DNA of 64,000 bases, from contig JAHHRR010000001.1 of assembly GCA_020025655.1 (NCBI GenBank), positions 1 to 64,000 of the forward strand, written 5' to 3'. Position 1 is the stretch's first letter; every line of letters begins with the position of its first letter. Positions 31,843 through 41,816 of this stretch are shown piece by piece. The notes under the pieces were generated by a model that saw nothing but the letters and a program-made list of their open reading frames with translations, ran no database searches and was not told the DNA's origin. This stretch comes from Oscillospiraceae bacterium (lineage in GTDB: Bacteria; Bacillota; Clostridia; Oscillospirales; Oscillospiraceae). The translations under genes and the position numbers were made by a program.

Positions 31843-33927
31843 GTGTTTGAAAAAAGAAAAAAAGGCAGCGCGCATATAAAAAAGGATGATAAGATAAGTC
31901 AGCCCCCTGATGCAGATTTCATCGGGGATGATGGAATAGAGCCGGAAAATGGTGAAGAATACTTCCCTGAACAGGACTATATCTATGATGATGTAAATAA
32001 TCAGGAATACTATTACCCTGAGGATTCCGGATATGAAGCCGGATATGAGCAGGAGGAATATGCTGATGATGAGGCATATTATCCGCCTGAGGAAGATATA
32101 CCGGAGTCAGAGCCGGTAAAGAAGTCTTCAAAAAAATCAAAGAAAGAAAAAACTCCGAAAGCTCCCAAAGAAAAGAGCGGGAAGAAAGAAGCAAAAGAAA
32201 AGAAAGAAAAATCCGGTGGTAAGGCAGCAAAGGAAAACAAAGCCAAGCCTGAAAAGACTAAAGCCGGAAAGCCTGAAAAGACTAAAGCCGGAAAGCCTGA
32301 AAAGCAAAGTGGAAAGAACCGGAAAAACAAAAAACAGCTTCCGGGTGAAGAAGACTATATAGCTGATGAACAGCCGAAGAAAAAAGGCAAACATAAAAAG
32401 CTGAAAATCATTTTAATATGTATTCTTGCTGTATTGCTGCTTGCTTTTGCCGGAATAACCTACTGGGCTTATACGATTACACATAATGAGGTCAATCTGC
32501 CAAAGGTTTATGTAGACGGTGTGTTTGTAGGCGGAATGAGCAGAGAACAGGCCACAGAAGCACTTGATAAGGTTGAGTGGGACAAAAAGGCGGCACAGCC
32601 GTTCACAGTTAAGCTTCCGGCTGATGTAAGTATTGAGCTTGACCGATGCAAGGCCGGTGCTATGTTTACAAAGGAAGCTGCGGTGGATGCAGCGTACAGC
32701 TACGGCCACTCAAATAATATATATGATAACCTGTATAAATATATTATGAATATATTTAAGCCGGTTGATATGAACGACGGATATCTGAAGCTTGATCCTG
32801 AGTATATAAATGCTAAAGCCGGTGAGGTTATAGCCCAGTTTAATGAGGCAACCGCAGATGCAAGTCAGGTAGTTGATGAGGAAACAGATGTTCTGCGGTT
32901 TCGCAAGGGTGCAGGCGAAATGAAAATCAGTAAGGAAAAACTTGCTGAGAAAATGTCAAATGCCCTGAAGGATAACAGCGAGCTTCTGGTTTATGACACT
33001 ATTGAAAGTGAGCTTGTAAGCCCTGATTTTGATGCAATATTTCAGGAGCTTAATGCAGAGCCCAAGGATGCCAAATTTGTAGGTGACAATTTTGAGGTAG
33101 AGGATGAAGTGGTCGGCTGCACATTTGACGTACAGGAGGCAAAGGACATCTGGAACAACGCAAAGCCTGCCGATGTAATAGAAATTCCGCTTCAAATAGA
33201 CCGTCCTGAGATTACAGGCGACTATCTCAGAAGCCTGCTTTACAGAGATGTTCTGGGAAGCCAGATAACCTATTTCAAAAACAGCTCCGATAACCGTAAA
33301 AACAATATCCGCCTTGCTGCAGAAAAGATAAACGGCGTAATAGTAATGCCCGGACAGGTGTTCTCCTATAACGAAACTGTTGGTGAGCGTACAAAAGAAG
33401 CCGGTTATGCAGAGGCGAGTGCTTACGATAACGGAGAAATTGTTCAGGAGGTAGGCGGCGGTATCTGTCAGGTGTCGTCTACACTTTATTGTGCGGCAAT
33501 GTTTGCTCAGCTTGATACGGTGGAGCGTACAAACCATTACTTTAAGGTCAGCTATCTTGACTGGGGTATGGATGCCACAGTAAGCTGGGGTACACTGGAC
33601 TATAAGTTCAGAAACAGCAGGGAATACCCTGTGAAGATTCAGGTCTATTTCAACGACGAGGAAGAAAGCCTTCAGGTTGATATCCTCGGCACAGATGTGG
33701 ACGGAAGCTATGTTAAATTCGACCGCTCCAGACTGCTGGTGTTCGATGATGTTTATCCCGATGTGGTAATTGGATATACAGTTATAGGATACCGCAATGT
33801 GTATGATGCAGAAGGCAACTTCCTGCGTAAGGTTGAAGAACCTATCGGTATTTACTATCTCCATAAGGATGAGATAAAGTATCCGGAGAATGCAGGAGTT
33901 GAAGGTGAAATCACACCTCCGGCATAA
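31843..33927 (+). CDS. VanW family protein with long charged cytoplasmic tail
   Basis: 694 residues from a GTG at 31843, chosen because GAGGA lies eight bases upstream; a TTG at 31828 overlapping the hemW stop is the alternative. The first 190 residues are disordered and very charged: first acidic and Tyr-rich, then Lys-rich with KTKAGKPE repeats. One transmembrane helix follows (about 192-214), then a YoaR-type peptidoglycan-binding domain and a VanW domain (FSYNETVGERTKEAGYA, GGGICQVSSTLYCAAM, NHYFKVSYLDWGMDATVSW). VanW proteins are found on cell walls; the function is not established. Extracellular C-terminus. Confidence 0.88.
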   Translation: MFEKRKKGSAHIKKDDKISQPPDADFIGDDGIEPENGEEYFPEQDYIYDDVNNQEYYYPEDSGYEAGYEQEEYADDEAYYPPEEDIPESEPVKKSSKKSKKEKTPKAPKEKSGKKEAKEKKEKSGGKAAKENKAKPEKTKAGKPEKTKAGKPEKQSGKNRKNKKQLPGEEDYIADEQPKKKGKHKKLKIILICILAVLLLAFAGITYWAYTITHNEVNLPKVYVDGVFVGGMSREQATEALDKVEWDKKAAQPFTVKLPADVSIELDRCKAGAMFTKEAAVDAAYSYGHSNNIYDNLYKYIMNIFKPVDMNDGYLKLDPEYINAKAGEVIAQFNEATADASQVVDEETDVLRFRKGAGEMKISKEKLAEKMSNALKDNSELLVYDTIESELVSPDFDAIFQELNAEPKDAKFVGDNFEVEDEVVGCTFDVQEAKDIWNNAKPADVIEIPLQIDRPEITGDYLRSLLYRDVLGSQITYFKNSSDNRKNNIRLAAEKINGVIVMPGQVFSYNETVGERTKEAGYAEASAYDNGEIVQEVGGGICQVSSTLYCAAMFAQLDTVERTNHYFKVSYLDWGMDATVSWGTLDYKFRNSREYPVKIQVYFNDEEESLQVDILGTDVDGSYVKFDRSRLLVFDDVYPDVVIGYTVIGYRNVYDAEGNFLRKVEEPIGIYYLHKDEIKYPENAGVEGEITPPA
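32251..32310 (+). repeat. 24-bp tandem repeat inside the VanW gene
   Basis: Two full copies and a partial third of a 24-bp unit encode the eight-residue repeat PEKTKAGK. Identical third positions in the copies suggest recent slippage. Confidence 0.8.
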
Positions 33928-33993
33928 GCGGTAATTCATAATAAGTAAGTAATATCAAATGTTTTTAACAGATTAGATTTTAGGAGAAAGAAT

Positions 33994-35943
33994 ATGGAGA
34001 ACAAGGAAAAGTTTTATATCACAACGCCTATCTATTACCCCTCAGACAAGCTGCATATAGGCCACGCATACTGCACAGTAGCCACTGATGCTATTGCCAG
34101 ATACAAGAGAATGTGCGGCTATGATGTCATGTTCCTTACCGGAACTGATGAGCACGGTCAGAAAATTGAAGAGAAAGCCAAGGAAGCCGGAGTAACTCCC
34201 AAAGAGTTTGTTGACAGAATTGTTACCGGTGAAAAGGGCGTTCTTGATCTGTGGAAGCTTATGAACATCTCAAACGACCGCTTCATACGCACAACTGACG
34301 AGTATCATGTAGAAGCTGTTCAGAAGATATTCAGAAAGATGTATGAAAAGGGCGACATATACAAGGGCGCATATAAAGGCAAATACTGCACTCCCTGCGA
34401 AAGCTTCTGGACTGAAAGCCAGCTTGTTGACGGCAAGTGCCCCGACTGCGGACGTCCTGTTCACGATGCAGAGGAGGAGGCATACTTCTTCCGCCTCTCC
34501 AAGTATGCAAAGCCTGTTCAGGAGCTTCTGGAGAGCGGAGATTTCCTCCAGCCTGCTTCCCGTGTCAACGAAATGATAAACAACTTCATTAAGCCCGGCC
34601 TTGAGGATCTGTGCGTTTCCCGTACAAGCTTCAAATGGGGTATTCCTGTTGACTTCGATCCGGGACACGTTGTATATGTCTGGGTTGACGCTCTGTTTAA
34701 CTACTGCACCGCTCTGGGCTTCTTGAACGATGAGCACAACGACTTTGAAAAGTACTGGCCTGCTGATGTTCACATAGTAGGTAAGGAAATTGTTCGTTTC
34801 CACTCAATTATCTGGCCCGCAATGCTTATGAGCATGGAGCTTCCTCTGCCCAAGAAGGTTTACGGACATGGATGGCTGGTAATTGACGGCGGTAAAATGT
34901 CCAAATCCAGAGGAAATGTTGTTGATCCTTATGTACTGGCTGAGAAATTCGGTGTAGATGCACTGCGTTTCTTCCTGCTTCGTACCTTCCCCTTCGGCTC
35001 TGACGGAAACTTCTCCAATGAGCTGCTTATCAATACCATTAACAAGGATCTTGCCAACGATCTCGGCAACCTTGTTTCCCGCACAACTGCAATGGTAGAA
35101 AAGTATTTCGGCGGTACACTGATTGACGAGCGTCAGGCAGATGAGCTTGATAATGAGCTGATAGACTTCATTAAGAACACTAAGGCCCGCTATGAAAAGC
35201 AGATGGATGAGTTCCAGCTTCACCTCGGCCTTGAGGAAGTGTTTAAGCTTATCCAGCGTGCCAATAAGTACATTGACGAGACTGCTCCCTGGGTTCTTGC
35301 CAAGGATGAGGCCAACAAGCCCAGACTTGCTGCCGTTATGTACAACCTTCTTGAGGCTCTTCGTGCAGCACTTACAATGCTCACTCCCTTTATCCCCGAA
35401 AGCTGCGAAAAGGCATTTGAGCAGATCGGTGCAGATGCTTCCTGCAGAACATGGGATAAGGCTGGTGAATACGGCGTTCTGCCCGCACAGGTCAGCGTAC
35501 ACAAGGGCGAGACTCTGTTCCCCAGAGTTGATATGGATAAGACCCTTAAAGAGCTTGAGGAGCTGGAGCACCTGAATAAGGCACCTCAGTCCAAGCCCGT
35601 TCTTCCTGATGTAAGCATTGACGACTTTGCAAAGTGCGATATGCGTGTGTGCAAGGTTTTAAGCTGCGAAGCTGTTAAGAAGTCAGAGAAGCTTCTGAAG
35701 TTCCAGCTGGATGACGGCAGCGGCACTCCCAGACAGATTCTCTCCGGCATCCGCAAGTTCTATGAGCCTGAGCAGCTTGTGGGCAAGACTGTTGTTGCTA
35801 TTCTGAACCTGCCCCCCAGAAAGATGATGGGCCAGATGTCCAACGGTATGCTTCTTTCAGCTGTTAAGGAAGTAGACGGCGAAGAAAAGCTCCAGCTTGT
35901 AATGCTTGATGACAGCGTTCCTGCCGGCGCACAGCTCTGCTGA
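33994..35943 (+). CDS. metG: Methionyl-tRNA synthetase
   Basis: 649 residues. Class I synthetase motifs HIGH (21-24) and KMSKS (301-305) are intact. A zinc-binding insertion CTPCESFW with CPDCGRPV lies near residues 130-150. The C-terminal 110 residues are a tRNA-binding OB-fold (KCDMRVCKVLSCEAVKKSEKLLKF, GQMSNGMLLSA). Length and order match the MetG1 type with fused dimerisation domain. AGGAG precedes the ATG. Only 66 bases separate it from vanW, so no T-box leader fits there. Confidence 0.97.
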   Translation: MENKEKFYITTPIYYPSDKLHIGHAYCTVATDAIARYKRMCGYDVMFLTGTDEHGQKIEEKAKEAGVTPKEFVDRIVTGEKGVLDLWKLMNISNDRFIRTTDEYHVEAVQKIFRKMYEKGDIYKGAYKGKYCTPCESFWTESQLVDGKCPDCGRPVHDAEEEAYFFRLSKYAKPVQELLESGDFLQPASRVNEMINNFIKPGLEDLCVSRTSFKWGIPVDFDPGHVVYVWVDALFNYCTALGFLNDEHNDFEKYWPADVHIVGKEIVRFHSIIWPAMLMSMELPLPKKVYGHGWLVIDGGKMSKSRGNVVDPYVLAEKFGVDALRFFLLRTFPFGSDGNFSNELLINTINKDLANDLGNLVSRTTAMVEKYFGGTLIDERQADELDNELIDFIKNTKARYEKQMDEFQLHLGLEEVFKLIQRANKYIDETAPWVLAKDEANKPRLAAVMYNLLEALRAALTMLTPFIPESCEKAFEQIGADASCRTWDKAGEYGVLPAQVSVHKGETLFPRVDMDKTLKELEELEHLNKAPQSKPVLPDVSIDDFAKCDMRVCKVLSCEAVKKSEKLLKFQLDDGSGTPRQILSGIRKFYEPEQLVGKTVVAILNLPPRKMMGQMSNGMLLSAVKEVDGEEKLQLVMLDDSVPAGAQLC

Positions 35944-35962
35944 TAATTTAAATTTAAAACAG

Positions 35963-36002
35963 AACAGGCGGTACTGAGATTACTCAGTACCGCCTGTTTT
36001 TT
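35963..36002. terminator. Bidirectional terminator after metG
   Basis: Perfect 16-bp stem (35963-35978 with 35983-35998), loop ATTA, flanked by A and T runs; shared with the convergent membrane-protein gene. Confidence 0.9.
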
Positions 36003-36017
36003 ATCTGAATATTTAAT

Positions 36018-37022
36018 TTATTCTACAAATCCGTCCTGCTTACCCTCAACGTCAGCTTTTGTAAGGGCATCTGAAATGAATGACATGGTTCGGGAAAGGC
36101 TTCCGTCCTCAAAGCAGTCGAAGCTGTCAATAAAAACGCTGTCATAGTCATCGCTCCATGAAACGATGTTAAGTGTCGAAGAATCAGCAGCATACTTGAG
36201 GATGTAGTAGTATTTACTATCTCCGAAGTTTCCTTTAAGGCCGAGAATAGCTTCTCCGACATTCTCATATTCATCCTGCAGGAAAAAGCCCTCAGGGCCA
36301 AGCTGGTTCAGCTTATCCAGAGCATCGTTCACTTCTGTATTGAGCTGCTCGGTGTCTACAATGGGCTTATACTGGTCGCCTGCCATAAAGTAGGAGACAA
36401 CAGCTATTACGGCCAGAACCACAATGGCAATAATTATGCTTCTCACAACGATGCGGATGCCTCTTTTTCCGCATTCTTTGGGAGTCAGGCTGCTGCCTTC
36501 GTCTATGTCGCAGCAGATGACATCGTAATATGTCCAGAAGGCAGAGCATACATCCAGAAGCACCCATAGAGCAATGAGCGCTATATTTGTAGCGGGGGAA
36601 TATCCGTTAATACCGGCAAGCATAACGCCTGCGCTGTTGAAGATAATCATAAATATGCTGAGTATCATCATGCCCGGAAAGCTCCAGGAGCGATACAGAG
36701 GATTTCTTTCCATAACGGAAGGGGAGGTGACTCTGTCGTTCAGAACGTAGTTCAGCGCAGCAATAGTTTCTTTTGTGCCGTCAGACAGATATACAGCCTT
36801 TTCCTTTGATGGCAGAAGTACGCCTAAGATGAGTGTCATCAGGCCGAAAACGCAGCTTATGGCACCGAATATAACATCGACTAGGTTATTCTCAAACTGG
36901 GAGACAATATAAATATTAAGCCCCGAAACGGCCATAATTGCTATAACGATTATTGTGTTCAGGACGAAAAAGACCTGTCTCTTTTTCCGGTATTTTTCTA
37001 ATTCAATTTCTAATTGCATCAT
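36018..37022 (-). CDS. Multipass membrane protein with extracellular domain, unknown
   Basis: 334 residues from the ATG at 37022 (GGTG six bases upstream; a TTG at 37034 is less likely). Five hydrophobic helices are visible near 18-42, 46-70, 115-138, 142-168 and 190-215, followed by an outer domain of about 120 residues (LNTEVNDALDKLNQLG, DSKYYYILKYAADSSTLNIVSWSDDYDSVFIDSFDCF). I recognise no family. The order of four helices and then a single helix with a soluble domain suggests a sensor or transport accessory role, but nothing nearby supports a particular one. Confidence 0.7.
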   Translation of the reverse strand: MMQLEIELEKYRKKRQVFFVLNTIIVIAIMAVSGLNIYIVSQFENNLVDVIFGAISCVFGLMTLILGVLLPSKEKAVYLSDGTKETIAALNYVLNDRVTSPSVMERNPLYRSWSFPGMMILSIFMIIFNSAGVMLAGINGYSPATNIALIALWVLLDVCSAFWTYYDVICCDIDEGSSLTPKECGKRGIRIVVRSIIIAIVVLAVIAVVSYFMAGDQYKPIVDTEQLNTEVNDALDKLNQLGPEGFFLQDEYENVGEAILGLKGNFGDSKYYYILKYAADSSTLNIVSWSDDYDSVFIDSFDCFEDGSLSRTMSFISDALTKADVEGKQDGFVE

Positions 37023-37157
37023 AAGATTCACCAACCTTTAAGCATATTTTATCACGCTAAAACAGACATAGTCAATTTAAACAGATCAGTCTGAATACTT
37101 TTTATTCTGACAAATATACTGATTCCACATATGATAATAATGAGTAAAACTATAAAA

Positions 37158-37183
37158 AATCCCTCCCCATTTGGGGAGGGATT
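37158..37183 (-). terminator. Terminator of the LysM surface protein gene
   Basis: Perfect stem AATCCCTCCCC / GGGGAGGGATT, loop ATTT; on the minus strand six T follow. Confidence 0.88.
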
Positions 37184-37230
37184 GATTTAGTTTAAGTAAG
37201 AGCGATTATTTCACTCAGACACATACCCGA

Positions 37231-39327
37231 TTATTCAGCGGGAGCAGCAGGGACAGTTTCGAAGGAAACATAAACCTCTACATTCTCGGCGGGCATTACG
37301 AAGGTGTATTTGCTGTTTTCAGCCACAGTTGTGGTGGAGATGTAAGTAGTGCCATAGAAAACAGAAACATTTTTAACCTTCTCACTGGTGTCGGGATCAA
37401 CGCTTATTGTTACAGTCTCGCCCATGGTGGCAGAGGACTTATCAACGCTGACCTTGGAAGCAATGCTTGTATTGTTGATGTTGTAGCTGGAAGCCTTGAA
37501 AGTAGCGCTTACAGTTGCGTCACCGACAGGCATGGTGAAGGAGGTGCCGCTGATAGCATTTCCGTTTACGGTAATGCTTACAAGCTCGTAGCCCTTATTG
37601 GGGGTTGCGGTAACATTGACGGTGTCACCGGCGGAAGCCTTGGACTTATCAATGCTTAAGGTACCGTTTGAAGCCTGCTGAGTATTTACGGTGTAGACAT
37701 TCTTGTCGAACTTAACATTGATAATAATATCTTCCTCGGGCATGATGAACTTGCCGCCGTTTACCGGAATATCTCTGCCGCTTACAGTCTTAACAGTAGT
37801 ACCTGCAAACTTGTAGCCGCTGTTCTTATCGGGAACAGCAACAACTCTGACGGTTTCGCCGGAGTTAGCCTCGCTGACTACTCGACCGTTAATTCTGACT
37901 TCGTAGTAGCCGCCTTCAGCGGGAGCATTTGCAGTGATCTTATGAGCTGCAGCTCTCTTGAAGGATACTCTTACAGTTACATCTTCATCAGGCATAATGA
38001 AGCTGTTATCGTTGGGATTTACAGATACGCCGTGATTTGTGTCGATAATGACAGAAACAGAGTCGAGCTCATAACCGTACTTGGGCTCAGCCTTGATGGT
38101 AACCTTCTGACCTGCAGCAGCCTTATCAATAGCAGTGCCGTTTACAAGGCAGCTGAACTGACCGTTGCTGGTAACGTCTCTGAGAACCTTGTATTCATCC
38201 TTTGAAACGAAGGTTACAGAAACTTTAACATTGCCGGTAGGCATAACGAACTGACCGTTGCTGACAGGAATGTTCTTGCCGCCGCTGGTAACAGTTATGT
38301 AGCCAAGCTGATGATCCCATGCGGGAGTAGCTACAACAGAAACAGTAGTTCCGGATTTTGCTTCGTTAACTCTCTTGCCGCCGACCTGAACCTCGTAGGA
38401 GCCGTGGTTAGTGGTGAGAGCGCTGATCTTATAAGTCTTGCCGTCACTGGGGTTGGTGTTGCCGGCGTTGCCGCTGTTACCGCTGTTGCCGCCGGGCTGG
38501 CTGGGCTGAACGCTGCCGCCGGCATTGCCGCCGTTACCACCATTGCCGCTGTTACCGCTATTACCGCCGCCGGGAGTGATAACAGTGGGGACAGGCAGAT
38601 AGATGATCTGACCGACCTTGATGTTTGCAAGGTTGTCGTTTCTGTTGTTAAGGCTCTGCATCATCTTCAGGTTGGAAGAATAGTCGATACCGTAGCTGTT
38701 GCAGATATTGTACATTGCGTCGCCGCTTACAACCTTGTGAGCTACAACTGCAATGCAGGAGCCGGAAGCAGGAGCAGAGACAGAGGGGAGCAGAATTGCT
38801 CTGCCGACGTATATCTTGTTGTAGTTCTGGATGTTATTGATTTTCTGAATCGCAGCAGAGTTTGCAGTGAAGTTAATACCCAGACTGTTGCATACACCGC
38901 TGACGGTTTCGCCACGCTGCATGATGTGAGTAATAAGATAGCTGCTTACAAAGTCCTGACCCAGAAGCTTAAGGCCGGTGGAGTTGCCGGGGGTAACATT
39001 ACCGCCGGGATTAGGTGCGGGGGTGCTGGGCTTCTCACTGGGTTTTGCAGCGGGATTCAGTGAAGGTCTGGTGCCGGGTTTGGGCAGGGTAAGAACCATG
39101 CCGGGTTTAAGATTGCCGTAGTTGGTAATCTTGTTGGTTTCGGTGATCCACTTATAGTTGGCGTAGAAGTCTACACCAAGAGTTTTGCAGACACCAATAA
39201 CAGTTTCGCCTCTTTGAAGTGTGTGCTGTATCGTTTCGTTGTCAGCAGAAGCTGTTACGGAAAAACCAGAAAACAGAGCTGTGACAAGGCAAAGGATAAG
39301 CAGCGTACTTAAAAGCCGTTTTTTCAT
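37231..39327 (-). CDS. Secreted LysM protein with InlB-type B repeats
   Basis: 698 residues. A signal peptide (about 1-28) leads three LysM motifs (near 35-80, 132-178 and 195-245), each with QRGETV/SGDAM..IC....GI. A Pro-rich linker separates the first two and a Gly/Asn/Ser-rich linker (about 253-290) follows the third. The rest is five to six divergent InlB B-repeats of about 70 residues, each with AxxGxxVxVxAxPxxGY and MPxxDVxVxVxF. It is likely held on peptidoglycan by LysM and displays the repeats outward. No LPxTG signal. Adjacent rfbBA genes fit a surface role. Confidence 0.9.
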   Translation of the reverse strand: MKKRLLSTLLILCLVTALFSGFSVTASADNETIQHTLQRGETVIGVCKTLGVDFYANYKWITETNKITNYGNLKPGMVLTLPKPGTRPSLNPAAKPSEKPSTPAPNPGGNVTPGNSTGLKLLGQDFVSSYLITHIMQRGETVSGVCNSLGINFTANSAAIQKINNIQNYNKIYVGRAILLPSVSAPASGSCIAVVAHKVVSGDAMYNICNSYGIDYSSNLKMMQSLNNRNDNLANIKVGQIIYLPVPTVITPGGGNSGNSGNGGNGGNAGGSVQPSQPGGNSGNSGNAGNTNPSDGKTYKISALTTNHGSYEVQVGGKRVNEAKSGTTVSVVATPAWDHQLGYITVTSGGKNIPVSNGQFVMPTGNVKVSVTFVSKDEYKVLRDVTSNGQFSCLVNGTAIDKAAAGQKVTIKAEPKYGYELDSVSVIIDTNHGVSVNPNDNSFIMPDEDVTVRVSFKRAAAHKITANAPAEGGYYEVRINGRVVSEANSGETVRVVAVPDKNSGYKFAGTTVKTVSGRDIPVNGGKFIMPEEDIIINVKFDKNVYTVNTQQASNGTLSIDKSKASAGDTVNVTATPNKGYELVSITVNGNAISGTSFTMPVGDATVSATFKASSYNINNTSIASKVSVDKSSATMGETVTISVDPDTSEKVKNVSVFYGTTYISTTTVAENSKYTFVMPAENVEVYVSFETVPAAPAE

Positions 39328-39653
39328 TTTGTTATCCTCCTAACCGACTCTTTCTATGCTGTAATAATTGCTGAGAACTGCTTTTATAGATACCATTATA
39401 GCTTAAGGCGATATATATTGTCCATACGACAATGGTAAACTTAAGAAAACTTAAGTATTACTTAAAATGTCAATTTAAGTATCCGTTTTTAATGTATCCG
39501 GATAGAGAAGACAAAGCTATATACAGCCTTATGCCTGGTTACAATATTACGACAAATGAAAACAAATTGCAAGCCCTAAGATGAAGTTTTTGCAAATTTA
39601 TTTCAAATAGTGACAACGCACAAAAAACCATGGTGATTTCAGGTAAAACTGAG
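39328..39653. promoter_or_regulatory. Upstream region of the LysM gene, no genes
   Basis: An AT-rich stretch with no ORF. It holds at least four ACTTAAG/CTTAAG-like words between 39430 and 39482, some inverted, which could be an operator cluster for the LysM gene. A clear -35/-10 pair was not found. The LysM start codon itself has AGGAGGATAAC upstream. Confidence 0.4.
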
Positions 39654-39688
39654 CAAAAAAACTGACGTCGGAGGCGGTCCGACGTCAG
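39654..39688 (-). terminator. Terminator of rfbAB
   Basis: Perfect stem CTGACGTCGGA / TCCGACGTCAG, loop GGCGG; on the minus strand it is followed by seven T. Confidence 0.9.
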
Positions 39689-39719
39689 CAATTTGTTACT
39701 ATTTTGAAACTTTTACGAT

Positions 39720-40778
39720 TCAGGCTTTTGAGTACATTTTGGAATAATAATCGAGGTAGTCACCACTGACTACTCTTTCTACCCAGCCGGGGTTGTTAAG
39801 ATACCATTCCAGAGTTTCGTGCATACCTCTCTGGAAGGTATAGGCAGGTGACCAGCCAAGCTCGGTTGTTATCTTTGCGTTATCAATTGCGTAGCGGCGG
39901 TCATGACCGGGGCGGTCTTTTACATAGCTTATAAGGCTCTCGTCCTTGCCGAGCTCATTTAAGATAAGTCTTACTATCTCAATATTTGCTCTCTCGTTGT
40001 TGCCGCCTATATTGTATACCTCACCGTTTCTGCCCTTTTTAAGGACTGTAAGTATAGCGGAGCAGTGGTCCGATACGTGAAGCCAGTCACGAATCTGCAT
40101 ACCGTCGCCATAGATAGGCAGAGGCTTATTGTGCTGTGCGTTATTGAGCATAAGAGGAATAAGCTTTTCAGGGAACTGGTAGGGACCGTAGTTGTTGGAG
40201 CAGCGGGTAATGTTTACGGGCATACCGTAAGTCTGATAGTAAGCTCTTACAACAAGGTCGGCACTGGCCTTGGATGCGGAATAAGGGCTGTTGGGAGAAA
40301 TTGGGGTGGACTCGGTGAACATTCCGGTTTTACCCAGTGCGCCGTAAACCTCATCGGTGGATACCTGAAGGTATTTGACACCGGGAAGGTATTCTCTTGA
40401 GTATTTGTTGTCGGGGTCTACATTCCAGTGACGCTTTGCGGCATCGAGAAGGGTCTGGGAACCCACAATGTTGGTTGTGAGGAAGATTTCCGGCTCAACA
40501 ATGGAACGGTCAACATGGCTTTCAGCAGCGAAATGCACAACGGTATCGAATTTGTATTTATCGAAAATCTCGTTTACAAGCTTGCTGTCGCGAATATCAC
40601 CGTGAACAAACACATAGCGTTTGTCATCCTGAACAGAAAGCAGATTTTCAAGGTTGCCTGCGTAGGTGAGAAGGTCGAGGTTAACTAACAGCTCCACATC
40701 CTCACAGTTATTTAAAACGTAATGAATAAAGTTTGAACCTATGAATCCGGCACCGCCGGTCACAAGAATTCTTTTCAT
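39720..40778 (-). CDS. rfbB: dTDP-glucose 4,6-dehydratase
   Basis: 352 residues, an extended short-chain dehydrogenase. NAD motif [10 protein letters not shown] at the N-terminus, [10 protein letters not shown] with the active-site Thr-Asp-Glu, and YSASK (Tyr and Lys of the catalytic triad) are intact. It makes dTDP-4-keto-6-deoxyglucose for surface sugars. It overlaps rfbA by four bases. The rfbC and rfbD partners of the rhamnose route are not in the window. Ribosome binding site GGAGG. Confidence 0.96.
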   Translation of the reverse strand: MKRILVTGGAGFIGSNFIHYVLNNCEDVELLVNLDLLTYAGNLENLLSVQDDKRYVFVHGDIRDSKLVNEIFDKYKFDTVVHFAAESHVDRSIVEPEIFLTTNIVGSQTLLDAAKRHWNVDPDNKYSREYLPGVKYLQVSTDEVYGALGKTGMFTESTPISPNSPYSASKASADLVVRAYYQTYGMPVNITRCSNNYGPYQFPEKLIPLMLNNAQHNKPLPIYGDGMQIRDWLHVSDHCSAILTVLKKGRNGEVYNIGGNNERANIEIVRLILNELGKDESLISYVKDRPGHDRRYAIDNAKITTELGWSPAYTFQRGMHETLEWYLNNPGWVERVVSGDYLDYYSKMYSKA

Positions 40779-41647
40779 ATTTTTTCCTCCGAAACTCTAA
40801 GCAGATACTGACCGTACTCAGTCTTTAAAAGAGGCTGTGCAAGGGAAATAAGCTGCTGCTTTGTAATGTATCCCATACGGAATGCGATCTCCTCAATGCA
40901 GGCGACATACATTCCCTGACGTTTCTGAATAATGGATACAAAGTTTGCAGCCTCCAGAAGGCTTTCGTGCGTACCGGTATCCAGCCATGCATGGCCACGG
41001 CCGAAGAGGTTTACTTTAAGATCACCACGGTTAAGATATACATTGTTAACTGCGGTTATTTCCAACTCTCCTCTTTCGGAGGGAGTAATGCTCTTGGCTA
41101 TTTCAACCACATCATTATCATAGAAGTAAAGGCCGGGAACAGCATAGTTGGATTTAGGCTCTTTAGGCTTTTCTTCTATTGAAAGTACATTATTATTTTC
41201 ATCAAACTCAACTACACCGAAAGCCTGCGGATTGGGAACGGCGTATCCGAAAATAACAGCACCTTTTTCAAGCGCGGCGGCCTGACGTACAGCGGGGGTG
41301 ATACCGCCACCGTAGAAGATGTTGTCACCGAGAATCAGACATACGGTGTCATTGCCGATGAACTCTTCTCCTATTATAAATGCCTCAGCCAGGCCTCTGG
41401 GCTCGGGCTGAACTGCATACTCGATTCTCAGTCCCAATGAACTGCCGTCACCGAAAAGCTCTTTAAAGGCACCTATATCTCTGGGAGTAGAAATAATGAG
41501 AACTTCACGGATACCTGCCAGCATAAGAACGGACAGGGGATAATATATCATGGGCTTATCATATACGGGCAGAATCTGCTTGGAAATAGGACGGGTAATC
41601 GGATAAAGGCGAGTGCCTGCACCGCCGGCCAAAATAATGCCTTTCAT
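40775..41647 (-). CDS. rfbA: Glucose-1-phosphate thymidylyltransferase
   Basis: 290 residues, RmlA type. [19 protein letters not shown] is the nucleotide-binding signature, with [17 protein letters not shown] and the C-terminal [23 protein letters not shown]. It makes dTDP-glucose, the substrate of the overlapping rfbB. Together the genes feed deoxy-sugars into wall or surface polysaccharide. The gene is divergent from the CobW genes. Confidence 0.96.
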   Translation of the reverse strand: MKGIILAGGAGTRLYPITRPISKQILPVYDKPMIYYPLSVLMLAGIREVLIISTPRDIGAFKELFGDGSSLGLRIEYAVQPEPRGLAEAFIIGEEFIGNDTVCLILGDNIFYGGGITPAVRQAAALEKGAVIFGYAVPNPQAFGVVEFDENNNVLSIEEKPKEPKSNYAVPGLYFYDNDVVEIAKSITPSERGELEITAVNNVYLNRGDLKVNLFGRGHAWLDTGTHESLLEAANFVSIIQKRQGMYVACIEEIAFRMGYITKQQLISLAQPLLKTEYGQYLLRVSEEKI

Positions 41648-41747
41648 ATCTCTTCCTCAGCTTTCATTATATATTTGACATACTGCTGATAAAACAGTAT
41701 AAACCAATAGCGGATTTTTTGCAAGAAAGTTAAACTTTTTGTGACCT

Positions 41748-41777
41748 CTTGTAAGAAAAGAAAAATAATGATATAAT
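41748..41777 (+). promoter_or_regulatory. Promoter of the CobW pair
   Basis: TTGTAA (41748-41753), 18-base spacer, TATAAT (41772-41777), 40 bases before the ATG. I see no Zur-like palindrome in this gap. Confidence 0.6.
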
Positions 41778-41816
41778 CCCTAGCTGTGAAAAAATAATAT
41801 ACGGAGGTTAGTATTC

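Noticed and set aside
32956..33939. A 327-codon minus-strand frame opposite vanW
   Set aside because: No family resemblance and fully antisense to a confidently recognised gene.
33928..33993. T-box leader for metG
   Set aside because: Only 66 bases lie between vanW and metG; no specifier stem or T-box sequence.
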